Of a stretch of 39,617 bases of DNA, positions 8,857 through 16,184 are shown in pieces (position 1 is the stretch's first letter; the number at the start of each line of letters is the position of its first letter). The position numbers and the translations under genes are program-made. The notes under the pieces were generated by a model, which was not told the DNA's origin, searched no databases, and saw only the letters and a program-made list of their open reading frames with translations. Where the stretch lies: assembly GCF_030530635.1 (NCBI RefSeq), contig NZ_JAUMUL010000004.1, positions 1 through 39,617 of the forward strand, read 5' to 3'. The DNA is from Actinomyces sp. (lineage in GTDB: Bacteria; Actinomycetota; Actinomycetes; Actinomycetales; Actinomycetaceae).

Positions 8857-9254
8857 TCTACCTTGATACCTCCGCCTTGCTCCTAGTGCTCCTGGCCCAA
8901 CCCGGTCATGAGGCAGTCTCCGCTCACCTCGCTGCTACGGAAGACAGGCTGCTCTCCTCGGCATTACTCGAACTCGAGGTATTCAGGGCGTTGCGCCGGG
9001 AGAAGCATGCACTGGCCGTTGCTGACACGGCACTGCGGATGATTGGGCTATGCGCAATCAATGACGCCGTGATAGGCCATGCCAAGGCACTGACCGGCGA
9101 ACTCAAGTCGCTGGATGCGATTCACCTGGCCACAGCCCTCATCCTGGATGACCCGCGCGACCCGGTGACGGTCCTCACTCAGGACGCGCGCCTGGCCAAA
9201 GCCGCACGCGCCCAAGGGCTCCGCACACTCGACCCGGCAGAACCGTCGGTCTAG
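8853..9254 (+). CDS. vapC: PIN-domain ribonuclease toxin, VapC family
   Basis: A 133-aa PIN-domain protein, normally a Mg-dependent endoribonuclease acting on tRNA or rRNA. The expected acidic residues are present: D5 (MIYLDTSALL), E42 (ELEVFRAL), D88 (SLDAIHLATAL) and D111 (LTQDARLAKAA). Start GTG 8853 overlaps the antitoxin stop by 4 nt. The stop TAG (9252-9254) overlaps the convergent lysA stop in the palindrome CTAG. All active-site positions are intact, so the toxin is probably functional. Confidence 0.92.
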   Translation: MIYLDTSALLLVLLAQPGHEAVSAHLAATEDRLLSSALLELEVFRALRREKHALAVADTALRMIGLCAINDAVIGHAKALTGELKSLDAIHLATALILDDPRDPVTVLTQDARLAKAARAQGLRTLDPAEPSV

Positions 9255-10711
9255 TCCCCCTCCAGGGCGAGGAGGTGGGCGATGGTCTCCGGGCGCAGCA
9301 CCCAGCCCTGCCGGCCGTCCTCAACCCAGGCGACGCCGGGCCGGGTGAACAGATTGTAGTTGGAGGCCATGGAGCGCCCGTAGGCGCCGGTGGCCGGGAC
9401 TGCCAACACGTCACCCACGGCCAGGTCGGCGGGCAGGTCCACGTCGCGCACGACCACGTCTCCGCTCTCACAGTGCTTGCCGACCACGCGTGCACGCACC
9501 AGTCCTGCCTCCGGGTCGGGGCGCCGGTTGGCGACGAGAGCGGTGTAGGCGGCGTCGTACAGGGCGGGGCGGATGTTGTCGCTCATGCCGCCGTCCACGC
9601 TCACGTACAGGCGGGCGGCCCCCTCCCCCAGCTGAACGTGCTTGAGGCCGGTCACCGTGTACAGGGTGACCATGGCCGGTCCGGCCATCGAGCGGCCGGG
9701 CTCCACCGATACGTGCGGCACGGCGTCGCCGAGTTCGGCACACAGAGAGCGGACCGCCTCGGCCAGGGCGCGGGCGACCTCGGCGGGTGAGGGCGCGACC
9801 GGGTCGGAGCCGGTGTAGGCGATGCCGTAGCCGCCGCCCAGGTCCACCTCTTGGCACAGCACCCCGGTAGCCGCGGCGATCTGGTGGCGCAGGCGCAGCA
9901 CGACGCTGACGGCCTCCCGGAATCCGGCCAGGTCGAAGATCTGGGAGCCGATGTGGGAGTGAAGCCCGTGCAGGGTCAGCTCCGGGGCGGCGACGACGGC
10001 GCGGGCGGCGTCCAGCGCCGCACCCGTGGCCACGGAGATGCCGAACTTCTGGTCCTCGTGGGCGGTGGAGATGTACTCGTGCCCGCCGGCGTGGATGCCG
10101 GTGGTCAGGCGCAGCATCACCGCCCCGGTCTCCACGGGGCCGTAGATGCCGGACTCGCGCAGGCGGCGCACGGCGGCGGCCGCCAGGTCGATCTCCTCGA
10201 CCGAGTCCAAGACCAGATGGCCCACCCGGTGGGTCAGGGCCGCAGCGATCTCGGCCTCCGTCTTGCCATTGCCGTGCAGGCCCAGGCGGGTTGCGTGAGC
10301 GGTGGCGGCCTCACCGTCGACCTCGGCCAGCGCGGCCAGGCCGATGGCCAGCTCACCGGCGGAGGCGGTGTCGATGCCCATGCCCTCGGACAGCACGGTG
10401 CGTGCCACACGCGTGGTGAGGAATGCCTTGGCCGCATAGTAGGCCTGGCCGCCCGCCATGCCGTATCCGGACCAGAACTCCTCCGCCATGGCGGCGGCCC
10501 AGGTGGCGGCACGGCCGCGCAGGTCGGCCTCGTCCAGGACGAACATGGGGGTGGGGGCGTCGGCGAGGATCTCCCCCAGGCTGCGCCCGCCGATCTCCAG
10601 GGCGCCGTCGGCGCCGCGGCGGGCGGTCGACGGCCACAGGTCCGGGCGTGCTTCGGGCTCGGGCGCGGTCAGGGTGCCGAGTGGGGCCTTGCCCGCGGGT
10701 ACGGCGCTCAT
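9251..10711 (-). CDS. lysA: Diaminopimelate decarboxylase
   Basis: PLP-dependent decarboxylation of meso-diaminopimelate to L-lysine, the last step of lysine synthesis. Of 486 residues, K95 in YYAAKAF is the PLP lysine. HSHIGSQI, GGGYGIAY, EPGRSMAG and the catalytic-cysteine motif GKHCESGD follow in order, with GAYGRSMASNYN near the end. The ATG at 10711 shares one base with the argS stop (TGATG), so the two genes are translationally coupled. A longer open frame to 10789 would only overlap argS. hom, the usual next gene, is displaced by the accessory insert. Confidence 0.95.
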   Translation of the reverse strand: MSAVPAGKAPLGTLTAPEPEARPDLWPSTARRGADGALEIGGRSLGEILADAPTPMFVLDEADLRGRAATWAAAMAEEFWSGYGMAGGQAYYAAKAFLTTRVARTVLSEGMGIDTASAGELAIGLAALAEVDGEAATAHATRLGLHGNGKTEAEIAAALTHRVGHLVLDSVEEIDLAAAAVRRLRESGIYGPVETGAVMLRLTTGIHAGGHEYISTAHEDQKFGISVATGAALDAARAVVAAPELTLHGLHSHIGSQIFDLAGFREAVSVVLRLRHQIAAATGVLCQEVDLGGGYGIAYTGSDPVAPSPAEVARALAEAVRSLCAELGDAVPHVSVEPGRSMAGPAMVTLYTVTGLKHVQLGEGAARLYVSVDGGMSDNIRPALYDAAYTALVANRRPDPEAGLVRARVVGKHCESGDVVVRDVDLPADLAVGDVLAVPATGAYGRSMASNYNLFTRPGVAWVEDGRQGWVLRPETIAHLLALEGD

Positions 10712-12387
10712 CACATGCGCTCCGGGGCGGTCACGCCCAACAGGTCGAGGCCATTGGCGATGACCTGCCCGACGGCGTCGTTGACCCACAACCGGGCGAC
10801 GTGCCCGGCGTCGACCGGGTCGTCGCCGCGCGGGGTGACGCGGGTGGCGCCGTACCAGGTGTGGTAGGCGGCGGCGAGTGTCTCCAGGTAGCGGGCCACG
10901 CGGTGCTGCTCGCGCAGGGCGGCGGCCTGGGCGACGATGGCCGGATACTGGGCGAGCACGCCCAGCAGCTGGGCATCGTGGGGGGTGTCCAGCTGGGCGG
11001 GGTCGAAGCCGACCTCGCGGGTTACGCCACGCTCGGCGGCGTTACGCGCCACGGAGCGGATGCGGGCGTGGGCGTACTGGACGTAATAGACGGGGTTGTC
11101 GTTGGAGGTGGAGGCCAGCAGGTTCAGGTCGATGTCGATCATGGAGTCCATGGAGGAGCGGGACAGCGCGTAGCGGGCCGCGTCCACGCCGACGGCGTCG
11201 ACCAGGTCCTCCAGGGTGACCACGGTGCCGGCGCGCTTGGACATGCGCACCGGCTGCCCGTCGCGCACCAGGTTGACCAGCTGACCGATGATGATCTGCA
11301 TGTTGACGCCGGGCTCGTCGCCGTAGGCGGCACACATGGCCATCATGCGGCCGATGTAGCCGTGATGGTCGGCGCCGAGCAGGTAGATGGCGCAGTCGGC
11401 GCCGCGGGCACGCTTGTCCAGGTAGTAGGCGACGTCGGCGGCGAAGTAGGCGGGGTCGCCGTCGGACTTGATCAGGACGCGGTCCTTGTCGTCCCCGAAA
11501 GCGGTGGTGCGCAGCCAGGTGGCGCCGTCGGCCTCGAAGATGACGCCGCGCTCGCGCAGGCGGCCGATGGCGCGCTCGACGGCGCCGGAGGTGTGCAGGG
11601 AGTCCTCATGGAAGAAGACGTCGAAGTCGGTGCGGAAGGCGTGCAGCTCGGCCTTGACGGCGGCGAACATCAGGTCGACGCCGCGGGCGCGGAAGACCTC
11701 GGTGGCCTCGGCGTCGGGCAGGGTGGCGGGGTCGGGGCCGCCGGCGGCGGCCTCATCCGCGGTCACCCGGGCGGCGATCTCACCGATGTAGGCGCCGCCG
11801 TAACCGTCCTCGGGGGTCTCCTGGCCGCGGGCGGCGGCCAGCAGGGAGCGGGCGAAGCGATCGATCTGGGTGCCGTGGTCGTTGAAGTAGTACTCACGGG
11901 TGACCTCGGCACCGCAGGCGGCCATGATGCGGGCCAGGGAGTCGCCGACGGCGGCCCAGCGGGCCCCGCCCAGGTGCACGGGTCCGGTGGGGTTGGCGGA
12001 GACGTACTCGAGGTTGATGTGCTGCCCGGCCAGGGAGTCGTTGGTGCCGTAAGCGGTGCCGGCGGTGAGGATGGTGCGGGCGAGCTCGCCGGCACTGGCG
12101 GCGTCCAGGCGGATGTTGAGGAAGCCGGGGCCGGCGACCTCGGCGGAGGCAACGCCGTCCAGGGCACCTACGCGCTCGGACAGCAGCTGGGCCAGGGCGC
12201 GCGGGTTCGTGCCGGCCTTCTTGGCCAGCTGCATGGCGACGTTGGTGGCCCAGTCGCCGTGCTCGCGAGAGCGGGGGCGCTCGACCTTGGGGACCGGCAC
12301 CTCCTCCACGGGTAGGGCGAGGCTGCCGTCACTGGCGGCGGCGATGAGGACGGTGCGGATCGCTTCGGCGAGCTCTTCTGGGGTCAC
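10711..12387 (-). CDS. argS: Arginyl-tRNA synthetase
   Basis: Class I synthetase that charges tRNA-Arg. The 558-aa protein starts MTPEELAEAIRTVL with an N-terminal additional domain. It has the HIGH-equivalent HLGG at residues 138-141 within ANPTGPVHLGG, the KMSKS-equivalent MSKRAGT in the second half, and an anticodon-binding domain ending LGVTAPERM. Start GTG 12387 is chosen because homology begins there. The frame is open to 12912, but those residues belong to a decayed TPR gene. No obvious Shine-Dalgarno is visible, so a leaderless or weakly initiated message is possible. Confidence 0.95.
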   Translation of the reverse strand: MTPEELAEAIRTVLIAAASDGSLALPVEEVPVPKVERPRSREHGDWATNVAMQLAKKAGTNPRALAQLLSERVGALDGVASAEVAGPGFLNIRLDAASAGELARTILTAGTAYGTNDSLAGQHINLEYVSANPTGPVHLGGARWAAVGDSLARIMAACGAEVTREYYFNDHGTQIDRFARSLLAAARGQETPEDGYGGAYIGEIAARVTADEAAAGGPDPATLPDAEATEVFRARGVDLMFAAVKAELHAFRTDFDVFFHEDSLHTSGAVERAIGRLRERGVIFEADGATWLRTTAFGDDKDRVLIKSDGDPAYFAADVAYYLDKRARGADCAIYLLGADHHGYIGRMMAMCAAYGDEPGVNMQIIIGQLVNLVRDGQPVRMSKRAGTVVTLEDLVDAVGVDAARYALSRSSMDSMIDIDLNLLASTSNDNPVYYVQYAHARIRSVARNAAERGVTREVGFDPAQLDTPHDAQLLGVLAQYPAIVAQAAALREQHRVARYLETLAAAYHTWYGATRVTPRGDDPVDAGHVARLWVNDAVGQVIANGLDLLGVTAPERM

Positions 12388-12442
12388 GCACGCCAGCGTA
12401 CCGGCACCGCCCCGACCCGCCGAAACCATCCCGAATCCCACA

Positions 12443-12511
12443 CCGAGATCGGTAGACGTTACGTGCCGAGGTCGGTAGATCTTACGTGCCGAGGTCGGTT
12501 GATACGGGTCC
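12443..12511. repeat. Three tandem 23-bp repeats upstream of argS
   Basis: Units start at 12443, 12466 and 12489 with the core CCGAGRTCGGTWGA. The first two match at 21 of 23 positions; the third matches over about its first 12-14 positions. They lie between the argS start and the remains of the TPR gene and contain no clear promoter. Possible roles are an operator array, or a copy of a dispersed repeat family. Confidence 0.75.
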
Positions 12512-12559
12512 TTCGCGTCGCCCGGTGACGCGTATGCGAGACGCCAGTTCCCGGAGGGC

Positions 12560-13098
12560 CACTGAGCCAGCAGCTTCTCAGCATCCTCCGGGCGCCCTCC
12601 TGCCAGATATGCAGTGGCCAGACTGTCACGTGCGGCCAGCGTGTCGGGATGCTCCGGACCCAGCAGCCGCAAGCGCATGTCAGTGATGCCGTCATCCTCG
12701 CCATAACGCAGTTCTATCGCCTGCCGTAGCAGGCTCATGACCGGCTCCGCACCGCCACCTGCAAGAGCGTTCTCGACCCGCCCCAGCAGAGCTAAAGAAG
12801 AGTGGCGCCCAGCCGGAATGCTCGGCCAGCTCGCAGTAGATTCTGCGCCGGTCGAGCAGATGGGCGAACGGAGTTGATACCTCAACATGCCTGCCCTGGT
12901 CCGCCAGATCACTTACCGACTTGGCCACGCTGCGCTGCTCCGCGCCCACTCGCTCGGCAATCACCTTGACTGGCAGTGGCCGGTCGGCGGCTGCCAGTTC
13001 GGCGACGACGAGCCGCTGCTGTAGCGAGAGCCGCGCGAGCCGATCCGGGTTGTGGAAGCACGGCGTTGTGGAAGCACGGCCAGGCGAAGTCCCTCCAT
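12560..13098 (-). pseudogene. Decayed winged-helix/TPR gene upstream of argS
   Basis: Protein-like pieces lie in different minus-strand frames. First (about 13050-12800) is a winged-helix region: LQQRLVVAELAAADRPLPVK, then VIAERVGAEQRSVAKSVSDL and HLLDRRRIYCELAEHSGW. After a frame change near 12790 come TPR residues ALLGRVENALAGGG, GPEHPDTLAARDSLATAYLA and PEDAEKLLAQ. A candidate ATG at 13098 is followed by a 16-bp perfect tandem duplication (GTTGTGGAAGCACGGC, 13049-13080) that disturbs the frame; one such lesion does not explain all the shifts. The intact parent would resemble winged-helix/TPR proteins that follow P-loop ATPase domains. The 12388-13260 interval holds no intact gene. Confidence 0.6.
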
Positions 13099-13113
13099 GA
13101 CGACCTCCGACGT

Positions 13114-13154
13114 ACGTGAACTCTCACGTGCAGATATACGTGAAGATTCACGTA
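13114..13154. promoter_or_regulatory. Two tandem ACGTGA palindromes
   Basis: ACGTGA-N4-TCACGT (13114-13129) and TACGTGAA-GA-TTCACGTA (13137-13154) have centres 24 bp apart, just over two helical turns. They look like paired dimeric operators. They sit 16 bp upstream of the minus-strand ATG of the decayed gene and about 107 bp ahead of the transporter start. They may be left over from regulation of the decayed gene, or control the transporter. Confidence 0.55.
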
Positions 13155-13223
13155 GGCCAAGCGCACCGAGGTCAACCCGCCTCCACCGCGCCCCAGCACG
13201 CGAACTCCTCCGCAAAGTAGTAG

Positions 13224-13243
13224 AGTTTCGGGCACCCGAAACT
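13224..13243. promoter_or_regulatory. mntH: Perfect 20-bp palindrome ahead of the Nramp gene, DtxR/MntR-type operator candidate
   Basis: AGTTTCGGG-CA-CCCGAAACT is a perfect 9+2+9 palindrome ending 17 bp before the transporter start, where it would overlap the promoter. The size and symmetry fit operators of DtxR/MntR metal repressors, which commonly control Nramp manganese transporters. No regulator gene is present nearby. Confidence 0.6.
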
Positions 13244-13260
13244 ATGTGAGGAGGTCGACC

Positions 13261-14610
13261 GTGCCCGATCCCGGGAACACTCCCGACGCCGTCGACGCCA
13301 TCGTGCGTAAGCACAGGCCCCGGCCGCGCCCGCCCCGGCACCGGCTGCTGGCGCTGCTCGGCCCGGCCTTCGTGGCCGCGGTCGCCTACGTGGACCCCGG
13401 CAACGTGGCGGCGAACATCACCGCCGGCGCCCGCTACGGCTACACGCTCGTGTGGGTGCTGGTACTGGCCAATGCCATGGCGGTACTCATCCAGTACCAG
13501 AGCGCCAAACTCGGCATCGTCACCGGCCGCTCACTGCCGCAGGTACTGGGCGACCGACTCGGCCGCGGCACCCGCCTGGCCTACTGGGCACAGGCCGAAC
13601 TGGTCGCCGCCGCCACCGACTTGGCCGAGGTGATCGGCGGCGCCGTCGCCCTGCACCTACTGTTCAACATCCCGCTGCTGACCGGTGGCGTGATCATCGG
13701 CGCCGTCTCCATGCTGCTGCTGGCACTGCAAGAACGACGCAGTCAGCGCACCTTCGAGGGAGCCGTGGTCGCGCTCCTGGTGGTGGTGACCATCGGCTTC
13801 GTAGGCGGGCTTTTCATCTCGCCGCCCGACTGGGGCGAGACCTTCGCCGGCCTCCTTCCCCGCCTGCAGGGCTCAGGCAGCCTGCTGGTGGCAGCCTCCA
13901 TGCTCGGCGCCACCGTCATGCCGCACGCGATCTACCTGCACTCCTCACTGGTGCGCGACCACCACGACGAAATAGGCGAGGGCCATGCTCAGCGACTGGC
14001 GGCCGACGGTACCGCGATGGCGACTCCCGACGACGCCCCCTCCGGCCAGGAGCGCACCGGCAGGCTGATCCACGCCACCCGGGTGGACGTCATCTGGGCA
14101 CTGGCAGTGGCCGGCGCCGTCAACATCGCCCTGCTGCTACTGGCCGCCTCCGCCCTGTCCGGAGTCAGTGGCACCGACACGATCGAAGGGGCGCACGCCG
14201 CCATCACGGCGTCACTGGGGCCCGTCGTCGGCGTTGTGTTCGCGGTTGGCCTACTGGCCTCCGGCCTGGCCTCAACCTCAGTGGGGGCCTATGCCGGCAG
14301 TGAGATCATGGCGGGCCTGCTGCACATCCGTGTCCCCCTGCTGGCCCGCCGCGCCGTCACCCTGGTGCCAGCGCTGATCATCATCGGCGTTGGGGCGGAG
14401 CCGACCTGGGCGCTCGTGCTCAGCCAGGTGGTGTTATCTTTCGGGATCCCGCTGGCGATCGTGCCGCTCATGCGGGCCACGGGCTCGGAGCAGCTCATGG
14501 GCCGGTGGCGCGACGGCGTGGTCCTGCGCTGGACGTCCCGCACGGCAGCGGCACTGATCATCGTGCTAAACGTCGCGCTGGTGGTGCTCACGCTGAACGG
14601 CAACGGGTGA
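13261..14610 (+). CDS. mntH: Nramp-family Mn(II)/Fe(II) transporter
   Basis: Proton-coupled import of divalent metal, usually manganese, across the cytoplasmic membrane. The 449-aa protein has about 11 hydrophobic segments and both metal-site motifs: DPGN at residues 45-48 in TM1 and MPHAIYLHS at 220-228 in TM6. GTG 13261 is preceded by a strong AGGAGG (13249-13254) at 6-nt spacing, so I prefer it to the in-frame GTG at 13246. The cytosolic loop after TM6 contains an acidic, Gln/Pro-rich stretch of about 40 residues. It is transcribed alone; the palindrome upstream suggests metal-dependent repression. Confidence 0.94.
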   Translation: MPDPGNTPDAVDAIVRKHRPRPRPPRHRLLALLGPAFVAAVAYVDPGNVAANITAGARYGYTLVWVLVLANAMAVLIQYQSAKLGIVTGRSLPQVLGDRLGRGTRLAYWAQAELVAAATDLAEVIGGAVALHLLFNIPLLTGGVIIGAVSMLLLALQERRSQRTFEGAVVALLVVVTIGFVGGLFISPPDWGETFAGLLPRLQGSGSLLVAASMLGATVMPHAIYLHSSLVRDHHDEIGEGHAQRLAADGTAMATPDDAPSGQERTGRLIHATRVDVIWALAVAGAVNIALLLLAASALSGVSGTDTIEGAHAAITASLGPVVGVVFAVGLLASGLASTSVGAYAGSEIMAGLLHIRVPLLARRAVTLVPALIIIGVGAEPTWALVLSQVVLSFGIPLAIVPLMRATGSEQLMGRWRDGVVLRWTSRTAAALIIVLNVALVVLTLNGNG

Positions 14611-14646
14611 GACGGCCCGACGTCGTCGAACGCACAGCCCCACGGT

Positions 14647-14676
14647 TTCCACCCAACGGCCGAACGCTGGTACAGT
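14647..14676 (+). promoter_or_regulatory. Likely tRNA-Arg promoter
   Basis: TTCCAC (14647-14652), an 18-bp spacer and TACAGT (14671-14676) lie just ahead of the tRNA, whose 5' end is 11 bp downstream of the -10. The -35 match is poor. Confidence 0.4.
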
Positions 14677-14686
14677 CACGCCTCAG

Positions 14687-14759
14687 GCCCCGGTAGCTCA
14701 GTGGATAGAGCGTCTGCCTCCGGAGCAGAAGGTCGCAGGTTCGAATCCTGTCCGGGGCA
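14687..14759 (+). tRNA. tRNA-Arg, anticodon CCG; likely element attachment site
   Basis: 73 nt that fold into a full cloverleaf: acceptor GCCCCGG/CCGGGGC, D-arm GCTC..GAGC, anticodon arm TCTGC-CTCCGGA-GCAGA (anticodon CCG), T-arm GCAGG-TTCGAAT-CCTGT, discriminator A. CCA is not encoded; the genomic sequence continues CCG. The mobile element begins directly after it, so the 3' half is the probable integration target. Confidence 0.97.
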
Positions 14760-15051
14760 CCGGCCCCGAGCCCCCGCCCGACCCCGAGTCGGCGGGGGCT
14801 CCGTCGATCCTGCGGGGCAACAAATCGGCAGGCTCAACACCGAGGAACTCTGCCGTCCGGATCAGATCCTCCGCGCTCCACGCTGTCGTACCACGGATCT
14901 TTCGGCCCACGGCGGGACCGGTGATCCCGAGGTGGTGCGCAAGGCTACGGCGAGTCTCATGGCGCACAAAGAGCCCTTCGTTGACGGTGAAGCCGATCGC
15001 TTCATCCGCCGTGTAGCCAGGGTCAGAACTGTTCAAAGCCGTCTCAGCCAT
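14698..15051 (-). CDS. XRE-like DNA-binding regulator reading into the tRNA antisense
   Basis: A 117-aa protein. The segment RRSLAHHLGITGPAVGRKIRG followed by TAWSAEDLIRTAEFLGVEPADLLP is a helix-turn-helix of the XRE/Cro type, so it is probably a repressor of the element. The start is ATG 15051, with TTGTGT (15087-15082), 17 bp and TAGCCT (15064-15059) upstream on the minus strand, giving a leaderless message. The last ~20 residues (RTGFEPATFCSGG...) are read from the antisense of tRNA-Arg, so the C-terminus is created by integration and would differ in the excised circle. It is divergent from the excisionase-like gene. Confidence 0.65.
   Translation of the reverse strand: MAETALNSSDPGYTADEAIGFTVNEGLFVRHETRRSLAHHLGITGPAVGRKIRGTTAWSAEDLIRTAEFLGVEPADLLPRRIDGAPADSGSGGGSGPVPRTGFEPATFCSGGRRSIH
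14768..14801 (+). terminator. GC-rich hairpin after tRNA-Arg
   Basis: GAGCCCCCGCC (14768-14778) pairs perfectly with GGCGGGGGCTC (14791-14801) across a 12-nt loop, 8 bp after the tRNA. There is no T-run, so it may end tRNA transcription only weakly. It lies on the element side of the presumed attachment site and inside the 3' end of the XRE gene. Confidence 0.5.
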
Positions 15052-15090
15052 ACACAAGAGGCTACAACTGAACTTCTCGTCACACAAGAG
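15052..15090. promoter_or_regulatory. Paired ACACAAGAG operators in the divergent switch region
   Basis: Two perfect copies of ACACAAGAG (15052-15060 and 15082-15090) lie exactly 30 bp apart on the same face of the helix. One sits between the -10 and ATG of the XRE gene; the other overlaps its -35 and abuts the excisionase -35. This placement fits a repressor controlling both directions. Confidence 0.6.
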
Positions 15091-15093
15091 CGC

Positions 15094-15130
15094 TTGACGC
15101 ACTCACGATACGAGAGATATACATGCGGGC
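15094..15130 (+). promoter_or_regulatory. Leaderless promoter of the excisionase-like gene
   Basis: TTGACG (15094-15099), an 18-bp spacer and TATACA (15118-15123) place the expected start at or next to the A of ATG 15131. The match is good and no Shine-Dalgarno is present, so leaderless initiation is likely. Confidence 0.65.
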
Positions 15131-15412
15131 ATGGCCGATACTTCAGGTACCACCTCGAACCAGGAGTACATGTCGCCGCGTGACGCGGCGGCGTTCCTGC
15201 AACTTCCGTCCGTGACGGCACGAACACTACGGAACTGGGCGCGCGCAGGCGAGATACCGGTGGTGGTGTTGCCGAATGGGCGGTTGTTGTTTCGTCGGCG
15301 GGATGTTGAGGCGTTGCTGGAGCCTCAGGTGATGGGGCCTGAGGGGTCTGAGGTGTCGGGTTCGTCTGTTGGTTCGTCGGGTGTTGTGCCTGGTCAGGGG
15401 GCTTTGCTGTGA
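15131..15412 (+). CDS. Excisionase/MerR-type helix-turn-helix protein
   Basis: A 93-aa protein with a single winged helix-turn-helix (residues about 13-58: MSPRDAAAFLQL, TARTLRNWARAGEIP, GRLLFRRRDVEALL), as in phage and ICE excisionases and small HTH activators. A Ser/Gly-rich tail follows. Its place next to the left attachment site, divergent from an XRE repressor, suggests a directionality factor or an activator of the leftward block. The GTG of the next gene overlaps its stop (GTGA). Confidence 0.72.
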   Translation: MADTSGTTSNQEYMSPRDAAAFLQLPSVTARTLRNWARAGEIPVVVLPNGRLLFRRRDVEALLEPQVMGPEGSEVSGSSVGSSGVVPGQGALL

Positions 15413-16179
15413 GGGGCGTTGGTGTGATGGCTGACGGTGCCGTGGTGTCGGTGCGTGAGTGGCTGGCGATGTCGGAGCCTAGGTCGGTGGTGCGGTGCCC
15501 AGGTACAGGCGCGGATGGGCGTCGTTGCCTGGCTCGCGTGTTCGCCGGCGGGGTGGACTCCGGGGTGGTGTGGCCTGTGTGGCGGTGCCGGGGTCATGCG
15601 CCGGGGTGTGACCGCGCTCGGGAGGCGAGCGGCGGGCCCGGCGCGGCTGGTTGGCTGCGGGTAGATGGGCCTGATGCTGGCATGTATGCGGGCGTGGTGC
15701 CTGAGGTTGTGCGGGCGTTGGTTGATGGTCTGGTTCCTGTGGGCCTGCCTGAGGGCGTGGCTTGTGTGGAGGTGACTGAGCTGCGATGGGGTCTTGATTG
15801 GGAGCTGGATGGTGGTGAGGTCGCTTGGCGGGTTGGCTCTGATCCTGGCCGCTGGGTTTTGTCCACCATGGAGAGTCTGGTCACGGACTTTTCAGCGGCG
15901 TGGGAGCGTCACCGCACACGCGTGGACGCCTGCCGGGGCGTGTGTGAGCGTACGACCGGCCTGGCCCGAGCGGCCGGTGTCGACCTGTCCGGGCTGCCGG
16001 TGGTGGTTGACGCGTGGGGTGGCTCGTGCGAGCTGGAGGTCCGGCCACCGTCGGGCCGGCGGGTCACGGTGTCGGTGCCGGGCGAGGACGGGCCGGTGGC
16101 CGCTCGATCGGGCTGGGGCCGGTGGGTTGAGGGCCTGGATGATGCGGCCGCCGTGGACCTGGTCAGGGGCGCGTCGTGA
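15409..16179 (+). CDS. Unknown protein with a CCHC zinc-like motif
   Basis: A 256-aa protein not recognised. Near the N-terminus it has C-x9-C-x22-H-x3-C-D (CPGTGADGRRC ... HAPGCD), a likely metal-binding knuckle shared with the convergent gene at 16185-17030. The rest is acidic with Trp/Val-rich strands and an Arg-rich helix (SAAWERHRTRVDACRGVCERT). Start GTG 15409 overlaps the previous stop by 4 nt; ATG 15427 is possible. It is probably co-transcribed with the excisionase-like gene. No membrane segment is seen. Confidence 0.6.
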   Translation: MRGVGVMADGAVVSVREWLAMSEPRSVVRCPGTGADGRRCLARVFAGGVDSGVVWPVWRCRGHAPGCDRAREASGGPGAAGWLRVDGPDAGMYAGVVPEVVRALVDGLVPVGLPEGVACVEVTELRWGLDWELDGGEVAWRVGSDPGRWVLSTMESLVTDFSAAWERHRTRVDACRGVCERTTGLARAAGVDLSGLPVVVDAWGGSCELEVRPPSGRRVTVSVPGEDGPVAARSGWGRWVEGLDDAAAVDLVRGAS

Positions 16180-16184
16180 GCTGG

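Noticed and set aside
10423..12315. Long plus-strand reading frame (630 aa, Gly/Val-rich) opposite lysA and argS
   Set aside because: It is antisense to two well-supported enzymes and has low-complexity Gly/Val/Asp composition caused by high GC.
12388..12912. N-terminal extension of argS to 12912
   Set aside because: The extra residues match a decayed TPR gene, and ArgS homology starts at 12387.
14698..14757. RTGFEPATFCSGG-type tail as a conserved protein motif
   Set aside because: It is the antisense translation of the tRNA-Arg gene, a common artefact next to tRNAs; only the upstream HTH part is likely to matter.
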